From: Meconema thalassinum
Lineage: Eukaryota > Arthropoda > Insecta > Orthoptera > Tettigoniidae
Direction of reading: 5' to 3'
Assembly (NCBI GenBank): GCA_946902985.2
Contig: OX336388.2
Coordinates: forward strand, 1,502,716,545-1,502,780,544
DNA length: 64,000 bases
Both the position numbers and the translations under genes were made by a program. Positions 24,539 to 34,994 of the stretch are shown here, one piece after another. The notes under the pieces are model-generated. The model saw only the letters and a list, made by a program, of their open reading frames with translations. It did not search any database and was not told where the DNA came from. The stretch's first letter is position 1, and the number at the start of each line of letters is the position of its first letter.

Positions 24539-26858
24539 CTAGCTGTACCCGGCATGCGTTGCAATGCCAATCAAAGAAAGTGCTGGCGTTGTAACTTTGT
24601 TTGTTGAAGTGCTTTTGGATTCCCAATATTCTTTTTCTTTTTCCGTTAACCACCTCTAAACTATTGTAAAATTGATTTCCTATCTCAAAAGAAATCATGG
24701 GAGCGTGCTCAACAACTCACCAAAGTTTCATCGCAATGAAATGAATGGTTTATGAACGCATACGGATTGTTTTTAAACGGTACGCGCGCCGTTACTCATT
24801 TGTTGAATCTTCTCGTGCGCTACCTATTGTAAACAGGATTCACTAAGTCACAAACCTTTCCTGGAATGTGCACAACAATTCACCAAAGTTTCATAGCAAT
24901 CGGATGAATGGTATATGAACGCATAAGGGACTTTGTTTAAGCGATTCTCGTGCCGTCGCACATTTGTTGAATCTACTTGTGCGATACCTATTGTTAAGTG
25001 GATGTACTAAGCCAGAAACCTTCCCTGAAGTGTACATAACATCTCACCCAAGTTTCATCGCTATCAGACGAATGGTGTATGAACGCATGCTGGACGTTTT
25101 TGAAGCGCTTCGCGCGTCGTCGCTCATTTGTTGAATATACTCGTACGCTTCCTATTATAACATGGATTTACTAAGCCAGAAACCTTGTCTGTAGTGTACA
25201 CATCCTCTCACCCAAGTTTCATCGCAATGAAATGTATGGTATATGAACGCATACGGGACATTGTTGAAACGATTCGAGCGCCGTCACACATTTGTTGAAT
25301 AACTTATATTCGTACGCTACCTGTGGTAAAATGGAATTACTAAGCCGAAAACCTTCCCTGGCGTATACACAACTACTCATGAAAGTTTCATCGCAATCGG
25401 ATGATTGACATATGAACGCATACGGGATTTTGTTTAAACGATTCGCGCGCCGTCACTCATTTGTTGAATCTACTTGTTCGCCACCCATTGAAAAACGGAT
25501 TTACTAATTCATACACCTTCGCAGGACTGTACTCAACTCACCAAAGTTTTATCATAATCGGATGAATGGTATATGAACGCATACGGGACTTCGCTGAAAC
25601 GATTCACGCGCTGTCGCTAATTAATTGAATCTACTTGTGCGCTACCAATTGTAAAATGGATTTACTAAATCATAAATCCTTGCGGGAGTGGAAACAGCAT
25701 TTCACCAAATTTCATTGCAATCGCATGAATGGTATATGAACGCATACGGATTTTTTTAACGATACGCGCACCGTTACTCATTTTTTGAATCTACTCATGC
25801 GCTACCTATTGTAAAAAGGATTTACTAAGTCAGAAACCTTTCCTGGAGAGTGCACAACAATTCAACCAAAGTTTCATAGCAATTGGATGAATGATATACG
25901 AACGCATACGGGACTTTGTTTAAGCGATTCGCGTGCCGTCGCTCATTTGTTGAATCTACTTGTGCGCTACCTATTGTAAAATGGATTTACTAAGTCTGAA
26001 ACTTTCCCTGGAGTGTACACAACAACTCACCCAAGTTTAGTCGCTATCGGACGAATGGTATATGAACGCATATGGGACTATGTTAAAACACTTCGCGCGT
26101 CGTCGCTCATTTGTTTAATCTACTTGTGCGATACCTATTGTAAAGTGGATTTACTAAGCCAGAAACCTTCCCTGAAGTGTACACAACATCTCACCCCAGA
26201 TTCATCGCTATCAGCCGAATAGTATATGAACACATACGGGACTTTGTTGAAACGCTTCGCGCGTCGTCACTCATTTGTTGAATCTACTCGCGCGCTACCT
26301 ATTATAACATGGATTTACTAAGCCAGAAACCTTGCCTGTAGTGTACACAACCTCTTACCCAAGTTTCATCGCTATGGGACGAATGATATGTGAACGCATA
26401 CAGAACTTTGTTGAAACGCTTCGCCCGTCGTCGCTCATTTGTTGAATCTACTCGTGCGCTACCTATTGTTAAGTGGATTTATTAAGCCAGAAAACATACC
26501 TGAAGTGTACAGAATATCTCACCCAAGTTTCATCGCAATGGGATGAATGGTATATGAACGCATGTGGACTTTCTTGAAACAAACGCACGCCATTTTGTTG
26601 AAGCTACTCGCACGCCATCTATTGTAAATCGGATTTACTACGCCTATAACTTTTCCGGGACTGTGCACAACAACTCACCAAAATTTGATCGCAATCGGAT
26701 GAATTGTATATGAATGCATCGCCATTACGCATTTGTTTATACTACTCGTGCGCTATTAGCCTACTTTTCACATTTTGCAAAAATGAGGAAAAATTAGACT
26801 GATGAGATCGGGAAAATGTGTGTTTGTCTGTCATTCTGTCTGTCTGTCTGTCTGTCCT

Positions 26859-26893
<35 letters not shown>

Positions 26894-28252
26894 GGCTGTG
26901 TGTGTCCCCCTATCAACTCCTAAACGGCTGCAGCAATCGAAACAAAATTTGGTAGGATTAAAGATCTATACCTGAATATCTCACGGCCATATTTGAAAAT
27001 GATGTCAGTGCTACCAACTGCAGAAAAAACGCAATTGAAATTTGAACTCCATGTTGGATATCTTGGAAGGTATGAATGGGAGCTATTTCAAAATTGGCAC
27101 ACATTGATAATATATTGCAGTTTAATTTCCAGGAGGCCATACATGGCAGTGTTGCCAAAATGATTACACGCCTGCTGATAAATCAAAATTTCAAATGCAT
27201 ATAACTTCTACTCTATCAATTGGATTTCAACCAAATTTCGTATGTGCTATGTGTGCATAAACAGATATGACTGAGCATATTCTTAAGAGTCACCAGGGCT
27301 GCCAACTGTTAATAAATGCTCTATTTTTTAAAAATCCAAATATATATATTTTAGAAAGTATGCAAGCCGACAGCTTTAAACTATGCACACGTATATTACC
27401 TGGCATTCTATATTAATTTGGAGTAACTTATATACGTCAGTGCTACCAACATGATTCTAAGCCTGCTGAGAGGTCCAACTTTAAATACACGTAACATCTA
27501 TACTATCATTTGGATTTCAACCAAATTTTGTGTGTGCTATGTGTACCATAACAGATATGACTATGCCGCTTATTAAGACTAACCAGGGCTGCCAACTGTT
27601 AATAAATACTGTCTCTATTTTTGTTACCCTAATATCAATATATCAGAATGTATGCAAGCCAATAGCTCTAAACTTTGCACACGTATAGTACCTGGCATTC
27701 TAGATTAATTTGGATACTAACTAATGGATTTCATTGAAAATTGACACAACAGATTATTTCTGACCAATAGGCCTACATGTATGTCATTGTTGCCAGCATG
27801 ATTTTACGCGCGCTGTTAGATCCAATGTTTAACTGCATGTAACGTCCATGCTATCCATTGGACTTCAAACAAATTTTGTATTCTGTACCTTAAGAGATGG
27901 AATTAAGAATATATTCAGTCACCAGGACTGCCAACTGTAGTTCTCTATTAGGCTACATTATGCCAGGTATACAGTATTTCGAACTAATTAGAAATTTCGA
28001 TATTACCAACTTAATTTCGTCATTATTCTAGATTGATCCATATAGATTAGTCATTGGCATGAATCTTAAATTTAAAAAAAGTAGGCTCTTTAGTTCGTCA
28101 CGGAACTTCTTGTTTATTTTGAAATGGATCAACTATGCCTATAAACCTCCCGGAAGTGTGTACAACTCACCAAAATTTGATCGCAATCGGATGAATGGTT
28201 TATGAACGCATAAAAGACGAACAGACAGACATTCCTTTTTATATATATAAGA
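24539..28252 (-). mobile_element. Helitron B, minus strand, head-to-tail with Helitron A
   Basis: Same termini as Helitron A (minus-strand start TCTTATATATATAAAAAGG at 28252, end GGGTACAGCTAG at 24539). Its 3' end is followed immediately by the 5' TC of Helitron A. The interior is the same ~165-bp array (about 24700-26740), with about 1.36 kb of extra sequence at 26758-28120. Without that insert it is close to A in structure. Confidence 0.82.
26758..28120. mobile_element. 1.36-kb insertion of unknown type inside Helitron B
   Basis: Helitron A runs straight through the equivalent point (GCTATCTATTTTG), whereas B is split by this block, with TTA at both edges. It holds a (GTCT)n run at 26825-26905. 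It also holds three diverged ~290-bp direct repeats containing ACCAGG(G/A)CTGCCAACTGT (near 27293, 27583 and 27920). No inverted ends or coding frame were seen. Confidence 0.6.
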
Positions 28253-28299
28253 TATAAGATAAGATAAGATAAGATAAGATAAGATAAGATAAGATAAAG
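28251..28299. repeat. AAGAT pentanucleotide microsatellite
   Basis: About nine AAGAT/GATAA units starting in the 5' end of Helitron B and running into the interrupted transposase exon. Confidence 0.9.
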
Positions 28300-29340
28300 A
28301 GAGCATTTCTTCCCTGCCTTTCTCCAAAAGTGTCCGAAATATCCTGATGCTGAGAATTAAATGAGTGAAGAAGCATGTAAATGCTGTTACATCTGATTTC
28401 TATGTCCTGATTGAGCCTTTTCGGCAGCCAAGCCAGATCTCTTCAGGAACTCCACAACTTAACGTGGGCTCTGAATGCTGTGAAAAACAGTGGGAGCTTC
28501 GGCAATCAGGAAAGTAAGTTTTAATGTATGACGCAAAGCAGTATTAATGCAATGCATTAGACAAGGGAAACGTTCATGGTCCACAAGAGCCTTTCGTATG
28601 TTTGCCCCCTGATCGGTTACGAAAGTTACCTCCTTAAGGTCAGTAGGGCTAATGCCAAGATCTGATATTTGATCCTCTAGTTCCGAAAGTATGTTTTTCC
28701 CGGTCTTTGTGATATCGGGAAATTTTGTTGTCAGTAGAACATCATTCCTTAGCTCCCACTTATCATTGATCTCAACAGTACGTGTAGATGTCAAAGTAAG
28801 ATAATGTGATTTCCGATAATTATCTGTCCATAAGTCACAGGTCATTGAACACTCCTTATTTAGAATAGCTTCTTTTACTTGCGGTATTATTTTCTGCCTT
28901 ACTTCATCCGCCATTTCTTGTATATGCCTAGACGCTGTCCTTGGATGTGGTAAAACTTCAACCGCATCAACATTTCCGTATTTGGCTGCTATATTTATTA
29001 ATTCCTGGGCAACCTGTCGGAAACCTTCACCTTCTACGGTACTGAACGGACGTAGATCTATGGAACTCATTAATATACATTTATCCCGTAACTTGATTTT
29101 GTCCTCCCGCGATACCGGGTTCGATGATACATTTCTTGGCATTGTTCTACATTTATGTTTGTTCATACCCGTTGTGCTGCCCAAGTGTTGTAGCAAAGTT
29201 ATGCAACTCCCTTGTGTACACTGAACGAAACCAACAGGGGCATTTGTTTCACTACAAACTACAACCTGGGGAAGAAGAAATAGAAAAAAAAATGACGGTC
29301 CATAGAAACCAAACTTCATTAAAAAAAGTCCTCTCGGCAC
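28300..29340 (-). pseudogene. hAT transposase, N-terminal and catalytic exon
   Basis: Hermes/hobo-type hAT transposase, minus strand. Counting from the first open-frame methionine (29340), a BED-like finger lies at about 41-64: CTQGSC then HLGSTTGMNKHKC, with an expected second Cys replaced by Gly. DLRPFSTVEGEGFRQV is at 95-110. The catalytic Asp block MTCDLWTD holds D169, and the second, FVTDQGANI, holds D243. A CLMHCIN block follows at 260-266. A TAA at 28456-28458 breaks the frame, beyond which VVEFLKRSGLAA continues. After one more shift the NSIYMLLHSF and QDISDTF segments are readable to about 28300, where a microsatellite and Helitron B cut the exon. The very N-terminal ~30 residues are hydrophobic and may not be coding. 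The protein resumes at 22179. Confidence 0.88.
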
Positions 29341-29664
29341 GCCGGAAGGCGGAGGTAGATTTCACCGGACAAACTTGGGGATAGGCGAAAATAGGCAGAA
29401 TATGCAGGTTTTCGTAGAAGGATCAGACCTCATTTATTGCGAGAAGATATTTTATAATTGGAGCTTAATTAACTTTGTTTTTCGTCATTTTATGCTTATT
29501 TTAAACATTTTATTGTCTTATGGGAACGGTAACCTTCTTGCAATTTGGGGTCCATTTTTATACTTGTGGTCACACTGTCCTTATGCAAGGTTTCGACACT
29601 GATGTGTGACTATGTAACGGTCTGTTACTTCTTCACGCAAAATTATATCTCCCGCAGAGATTTT

Positions 29665-30771
29665 GGTTGGTTGCTCAGTTTAGGGGCTGCGACAACGCGG
29701 TCATGTAACCTCGTGTACTTAGGGATGGCTGTATTAGTCTGTAATTCAGGTAAGGACTGCAGACGGTCAATTTCAAGCAGTAGTTCCTAATGTTGGTACC
29801 AGGTACTACCGTCAACGACACCTAGCTGTGAACTTGGCTACTAGATGCCACCGCAACCAGCAACTCGCAACGAACGTTGGAACTTCCCCTCCAAAGGAAA
29901 GCATACTGAGGGATTTTTAGCGCTCTTAGAAAATCCGACGACTTCGGCCGACTTTGAACTCGCGACCTTGGGCATAGACATTCAGCATGCTACCAGTTAC
30001 GTCACCGAAGCCGCTTCACACTTAGTCAGATGAAAATCTGAATCTGATCTCGTGCAAGTGCGTTATCTTGGCAACGTCTGATGGCTCATCCCTCATCAAT
30101 TTAGTAGTGTTGCCATGGCAACCTCTGATAGCTCTTGGCATTTTCTTATCATTCCGAAATCATTTTTCTATTCCCTTGGCGTAATGGTGGGTCATATCAA
30201 AAATTCTTTCAGACAAAAGTTTTAGGTAATTATTAGGGTAATATTGTCCATTTTGAACGGTTTTGATATTGTGCCTATTAAGAGAGATAGGATTAATGTT
30301 TCCCGAAAAACCCACTTTTTCCCACCCCTTTGGTCAATGGTTGGTGCTATAAAAAAACTCTTCAAACATAAATTTTTGGGCTTTATCCGACACATAGTAT
30401 GAACGTTGAACGGATTCGATATGTCACATATTAAGAGAGTTATAGCAATATTTCACTTTTTCGAAGAAAAAAAAGCCCCCCATTTTCACCCCCTTCGACC
30501 GATTTAGCCCAGTAACGAACTCGACCGAAATTTTAGAGGTATACATATTCGGTAAAAAATTCAAAGTGATTGGTGCAAAATTACGGCAGTTATCGTGTCC
30601 ACAAGAAACTGATATATATATACATACATAAATTATATATAAACTTTTGAACTGACGGTGGTTTTGGGGTCTGGGGGATGTGAAACGCGAATATATGTCG
30701 AAATTTTCCGGAAGTCGAAACATGGTACCCATTGCAATAGTTAGCTTTCTAATGAAATCTACCTCTGGTTG
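29665..30771. repeat. 1.1-kb tandem repeat, copy 1
   Basis: From CAGTTTAGGGGCTGCGACAA to CTTTCTAATGAAATCTACCT. Copy 2 (30772-33379) matches it throughout at high identity, with a 1463-bp Tc1 element inserted. The unit contains a minus-strand tRNA-like SINE (about 29860-30030), including AACTCGCGACCTTGGGCATA. Confidence 0.88.
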
Positions 30772-31773
30772 GTTCCTCAGTTTAGGGGCTGCGACAACGC
30801 GGTCATCTAACCCCGTGTACTTTGGGTGAGTGTAGAATCTGTCTGATAAACGGTGTGAATTGTAATGGCTGTATTTGTCTTAATTCAGGTAAGGACTGCA
30901 GACGGTTAATTTCAAGCAGTAGTTCCTAATGTTGCTACCAGGTACTACCGTCAACGACACCTAGCTGTGAACTTGGCTACTAGATGCCACCCCAACCAGC
31001 AACTCGCAACGAACGTTGGAACTTCCCCTCCAAAGGAAAGCATACTGAGGGATTTTAGCGCTCTTAGAAAATCCGACGACTTCGGCCGGCTTTGAAACCG
31101 CGACCTTGGGCATAGACATTCAGCATGCCACCAGTTACGTCACCGAAGCCGCTTCCCACTTAGTCAGATGGAAATACTGAATCTGATCTCGTGCAAGTGC
31201 GTTGTCATGGCAACAATGATGGCTCATCCCTCATCAATTTAGTAGTGTTGCCATGGCAACCTCTGATAGCTCTTGGCATTTTCTTATAATTCCGAAATCA
31301 TTTTTCTATTCCCTTGGCGTAATGGTGGGTCATATCAAAAATTCTTTCAGACAAAAGTTTTAGGTAATTATTAGGGGAATATTGTCCATTTTGTACGGTT
31401 TTGATATTGTGCCTAGTAAGAGAGATATGATTAATGTTTCCCGAAAAACCCACTTTTTTCCACCCCTTTGGTCAATGGTTGGTGCTATAAAAAAAACTCT
31501 TCAAACATAAATTTTTGGGCTTTATCCGACACATAGTATGAACGTTGAACGGATTCGATATGTCACATATTAAGAGAGTTATAGCAATATTTCACTTTTT
31601 CGAAAACAAAAGCCCCCCATTTTCACCCCCTTCGGCCGATTTAGCCCAGTAACGAACTCGACCGAGATTTTATAGGTATACATATTTGGTAAAAAATTCA
31701 AAGTGATTGGTGCAAAATTACGGCAGTTATCGTGTCCACAAGAAACTGATATACATATATATATATATATATA

Positions 31774-33236
31774 CACATCAAAAAAAGTTTTGCATCACCT
31801 CGGTTCCAAGAGTTCCGGAACCGTTAAATACAAAGGGAATAGAGATCAACACAAACAACATTTCAGCTCGTTTTATTGCTCATGAGACCCACACATTGCA
31901 TGTTGTACCATCATACAGCTAGACTTTCATCATTTGTGGTCCAGATTGCAGTACACACCACTACCTCTAATACCCAGTAGCACGTCCTCTTGCATTGATG
32001 CATGCCTGTATTCGCCGTGGCATACTATCCACAAGTTCATCAAGACACTGTTGGTCCAAATTGTCCCACTCCTCAACGACAATTCGGCGTAAATCTCTCA
32101 GAGTGGTTGGTGGGTCAAGACGTCCATAAACAGCCCTTTTCAACATATCCCAGGCATGTTCGATAGGGTTCATGTCTGGCGAACATGCTGGCCACTGTAG
32201 TCGAGCGATGTCGTTATCTTGAAGGAACGCATTCACAAGATGTGCACGATGAGGTCGAGAATTGTCGTCCATGAAGACAAATGCCTCTCCAATATTCTGC
32301 CGATATGGTTGCACTATGGGTCGGAGGATGTCATTCAGGTATCGTAAAGCCGTTTCGGAGCCTTCCATGACCACCAGTGGCGTACGTCGGCCCCACATAA
32401 TGCCACCCCAAAACATCAGGGAACCACCACCTTGCTGCACTCGCTGGACAGTGTGTCTAAGACGTTCAGCCTGACCAGGGTGCCTCCAAACACGTCTCCG
32501 ACGATTGTCTGGTTGAAGGCATATGCGACACTCATCGGTGAAGAGAACGTGATGCCAATTCCGTGGGGTCCATTCAGCATGTTGTTGGGCCCATCTGTAC
32601 CGCGCTGCATGGTGTCGGGGTTGCAAAGCTGGACCTCGCCATGGACGTCGGGAGTGAAGTTGCGCATCATGCAGCCTATTGCGCACAGTTTGAGTTGAAA
32701 CACGACGTCCTGTGGCTGAACGAAACGCATTATTCAACATGGTGGCATTGCTGTCAGGGTTCCTCCGAGCGGCAATCCGTAAGTAGCGGTCATCCACTAC
32801 AGTAGTAGCCCTTGGGCGGCCTGAGCGAGGCCTGTCATCGACAGTTCCTGTATCTCTGTACCTCCTCCATGTCCGAACAACATCGCTTTGGTTCACTCTG
32901 AGACGCCTGGAAACTTCCCTTGTTGAGAGCCCTTCTTGACACAAAGTAACAATGCGGACGCGATCGAACTGCGGTATTGACCTTCTAGGCATGGTAGAAC
33001 TACAGACAACATGAGCAGCGTACCTTCGTCCTGGTGGAATGACTGGAACTGATCGGCTGTCGTACCCCCTCCGTCTAATAGGCCCTGCTCATGCATGGTT
33101 GTTTACATCTTTGAGCAGTTTTAGTGACATCTATGAACAGTCAAAGGGACTGTATCTTGGATACAATATACACAGTCAACGTCTATATGCCGGAGATCTG
33201 GGAACCGAGGTGATGCAAAACTTTTTTTGATGTGTG
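31774..33236 (-). mobile_element. Complete Tc1/mariner element
   Basis: Inverted ends read CACATCAAAAAAAGTTTTGC and continue GCATCACCTCGGTTCC at both sides, flanked by TA within a (TA)n run. It contains one open transposase. Length is about 1.46 kb, near the family norm. The empty site at 30614-30645 confirms the boundaries. Confidence 0.93.
31967..32992 (-). CDS. Tc1/mariner DD34E transposase, open 341 codons
   Basis: A cut-and-paste transposase that would bind the terminal repeats and insert at TA. ATG (MPRRSIPQFDRV) to stop with no interruption, 341 aa, the usual length. Residues ~1-110 form paired helix-turn-helix domains (VSRRLRVNQSDVVRTWRRY and TVRNRL), joined by a GRPR-type AT-hook (RPRSGRPR, 54-61). 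The catalytic triad is complete: D153 in LFTDECR, D243 in FMDDNSRPH, E278 in SPDMNPIEHAW, with 34 residues between the second Asp and the Glu. The WGGIMW block is present. It is the only fully open transposase in the window with both inverted ends, so recent activity is plausible. Nothing in the sequence shows expression. Confidence 0.95.
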   Translation of the reverse strand: MPRRSIPQFDRVRIVTLCQEGLSTREVSRRLRVNQSDVVRTWRRYRDTGTVDDRPRSGRPRATTVVDDRYLRIAARRNPDSNATMLNNAFRSATGRRVSTQTVRNRLHDAQLHSRRPWRGPALQPRHHAARYRWAQQHAEWTPRNWHHVLFTDECRICLQPDNRRRRVWRHPGQAERLRHTVQRVQQGGGSLMFWGGIMWGRRTPLVVMEGSETALRYLNDILRPIVQPYRQNIGEAFVFMDDNSRPHRAHLVNAFLQDNDIARLQWPACSPDMNPIEHAWDMLKRAVYGRLDPPTTLRDLRRIVVEEWDNLDQQCLDELVDSMPRRIQACINARGRATGY

Positions 33237-33379
33237 TATATATATATATATATAAACTTTTGAACTGACGGTGGTTTTGGGGTCTGGGGGATGTGAAACG
33301 CGAAGATATGTCGAAATTTTCCGGAAGTCGAAACATGGGACCCATTGCAATAGTTAGCTTTCTAATGATATCTACCTAA

Positions 33380-34111
33380 CAATTCAATATTTACCTTGGT
33401 CTACTAATAGAACAATACATCATGTAACCAATAATAGCCCTCTCGAGACAATCCAATATCCGTTTAAATATTCCTCTTATTGTAGTCCATCCCCTATTTA
33501 ATTATAAGCTGCACCTCGCCGTGTGAATATGCCTAAGAACGTAATCTGTTCGTGTTGGTCTGGAGTATATGATAACGATTTGAAAATTAATTCCACTTTA
33601 TTTTGTTTATATAATAATAACTCTACCTTAAATTTTGTCCAGCAGGCGCTCATTCGATCTGTAACTGCTTATTCTATTAACTTCAGACTCCCATCTGCTA
33701 ATTTCTCCCTTGCCGTATCTTTAGTGAGAGGAGTCATGGTAAAAATATACTGCGAACTCAATTCAATGTGATCTACCTGGGGTGGATCACTTCATACTGC
33801 TTTAAATTTGTCAAATGTAAGAACGAGGAATGGTTTAAATTCCGGAGTTATTACAGAAGGCTTTGACTTTACACGTGCAGCGGCGTGAGTGAGTCTGCTT
33901 TTTCCTTTAAATAGATTCTGTCGATAACGCCGAGAAAAAAGCAGTTCCGGTATTATCGAGACTCCCACTCAGTACCGGTATTACCGAGACTTACGATTCT
34001 CGTTCAGCGGAGAGACCTGACCTTGAGTGCGCTTGGTGGGGGACGATACTAGCCATGCGGAAACCTACGATCCCGATCGGAACTACAGTAGAGCAAATTT
34101 GCCCGGCTCTA
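33380..34111. other. 5' subterminal part of the 19-kb hAT
   Basis: No coding signal; an 82-codon frame at 33523-33771 has no motif. The last ~180 bp carry the ATTATCGAGACTC and GGTATTACCGAGACT words that recur inverted near the left end (15165-15230). Confidence 0.6.
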
Positions 34112-34120
34112 GTTATCAGT

Positions 34121-34465
34121 ACCGGGTGAGTTAGCCGAGGTCGTTACGGCATGACTGTTGGCAGTCGCTCACACCGGGAGGCGAGGAGGTTCGAATCCCC
34201 TCGCCGGCAACCTTGAAGATGGTCTTCTGTGGTTTCCCATCTTCCTTCCACGCAAATGCCGGGGTTGGTCCCTAACTATAGGCCACAGCCGCTACCTTCC
34301 AACTCCTTGTCCTTACATTCAAACTTTCCTCCCCAGACAACACTCCACAAGCGACGGTACGTGTAGCTCACCCATTGGGTGTCCACCTTGTAGCAGCTAC
34401 AAAACTGGCGAGCCGAACATGTCATCGGACACTCCCGGCACTAAAAGCCATACGCTAAAAAAAAA
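34121..34465 (+). repeat. tRNA-derived SINE whose left TSD was hit by the hAT
   Basis: Head ACCGGGTGAGTTAGCCGAGG, B-box GAGGTTCGAATCCCC, body ending in a poly-A run. The right target duplication is GTTGTTATCAGT (34466-34477). The left copy is split: GTTGTTATCAG at 15077-15087 and GTTATCAGT at 34112-34120, on either side of the 19-kb hAT. Confidence 0.9.
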
Positions 34466-34477
34466 GTTGTTATCAGT

Positions 34478-34994
34478 TGCCTATATCAAATATAAATAAA
34501 TATATATTTACAGCATCCCTTGGAGGTGTTGAGCGAGAAAAATAAAGGCGCTACCTGAGCAATTGAAATGCCTCTCTCACCTGCTATACAACAAACAGCC
34601 ACGAGTTTACACGAATGGCGTAGAGCAGGAGAGTGAAGGTCATTGCCACAGAACGTGAGCTTGTGGCTCCTTGTAGCATAATTATTATGGAACAAGCAAT
34701 TCACATGTTCAAAATAGCTAATCGCTAGTATTGAAAGAATGACCGTCAGTTAACACCACGTGAGCAGCGGCAAACTAGGACAGAGGTATGCCACTAGTGG
34801 CAAGCCACTGACTCATGTAGTCATATGCTTATTTTATTTATTTATGCATTTGCGCACAACAGGATTTTCATCCCAATTACAGTGGCATAAAGATTACACA
34901 GTATGTTATCTGATAACTTTTACTAACTTAAACTAAACAGTACCTAAATAAAACAAATTAAAATAACTAAGTGTGAAATTGAAACAGGAGCAGA
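34478..34994. other. Unassigned AT-rich sequence
   Basis: No repeat ends or coding motif. The ORF on the minus strand (34486-34704) is unsupported. Confidence 0.4.

Larger units (their letters stand above)
30772..33379. repeat. 1.1-kb tandem repeat, copy 2, carrying a Tc1 element
   Basis: Repeats copy 1 base for base over most of its length. The Tc1/mariner element interrupts the TA-rich stretch that in copy 1 (30614-30645) is short and uninterrupted, so copy 1 is the empty site. Each unit has short frames only. Confidence 0.88.
15088..34111 (-). mobile_element. 19.0-kb hAT transposon with perfect 8-bp TSD
   Basis: The left end reads TAGAGCCGGGCAAA, and the right end is its exact complement for 14 bp. 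Both ends then share AGTTCCGATCGG and, further in, CGAGAAT and GGTATTACCG words, giving imperfect inverted ends of over 100 bp. The flanks are GTTATCAG at 15080-15087 and 34112-34119, the 8-bp target duplication of the hAT superfamily. Hermes/hobo-like transposase exons lie inside on the minus strand (18130-29340). The element has been swollen by two Helitrons, a Tc1/mariner element, a SINE and a 1.1-kb tandem duplication. It landed in the left target duplication of the SINE at 34121. Transposase defects make it non-autonomous today. Confidence 0.9.

Noticed and set aside
22466..26222. Repeated short frames (such as MDLLSQKP types) in the 165-bp arrays, or a CRISPR-like array
   Set aside because: Units are contiguous tandem repeats without unique spacers, inside Helitrons in an animal genome; the frames are not conserved from unit to unit.
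18130..29340. Host gene with very long introns
   Set aside because: The exons are hAT transposase in family order, lie between hAT termini with a TSD, and contain stops.
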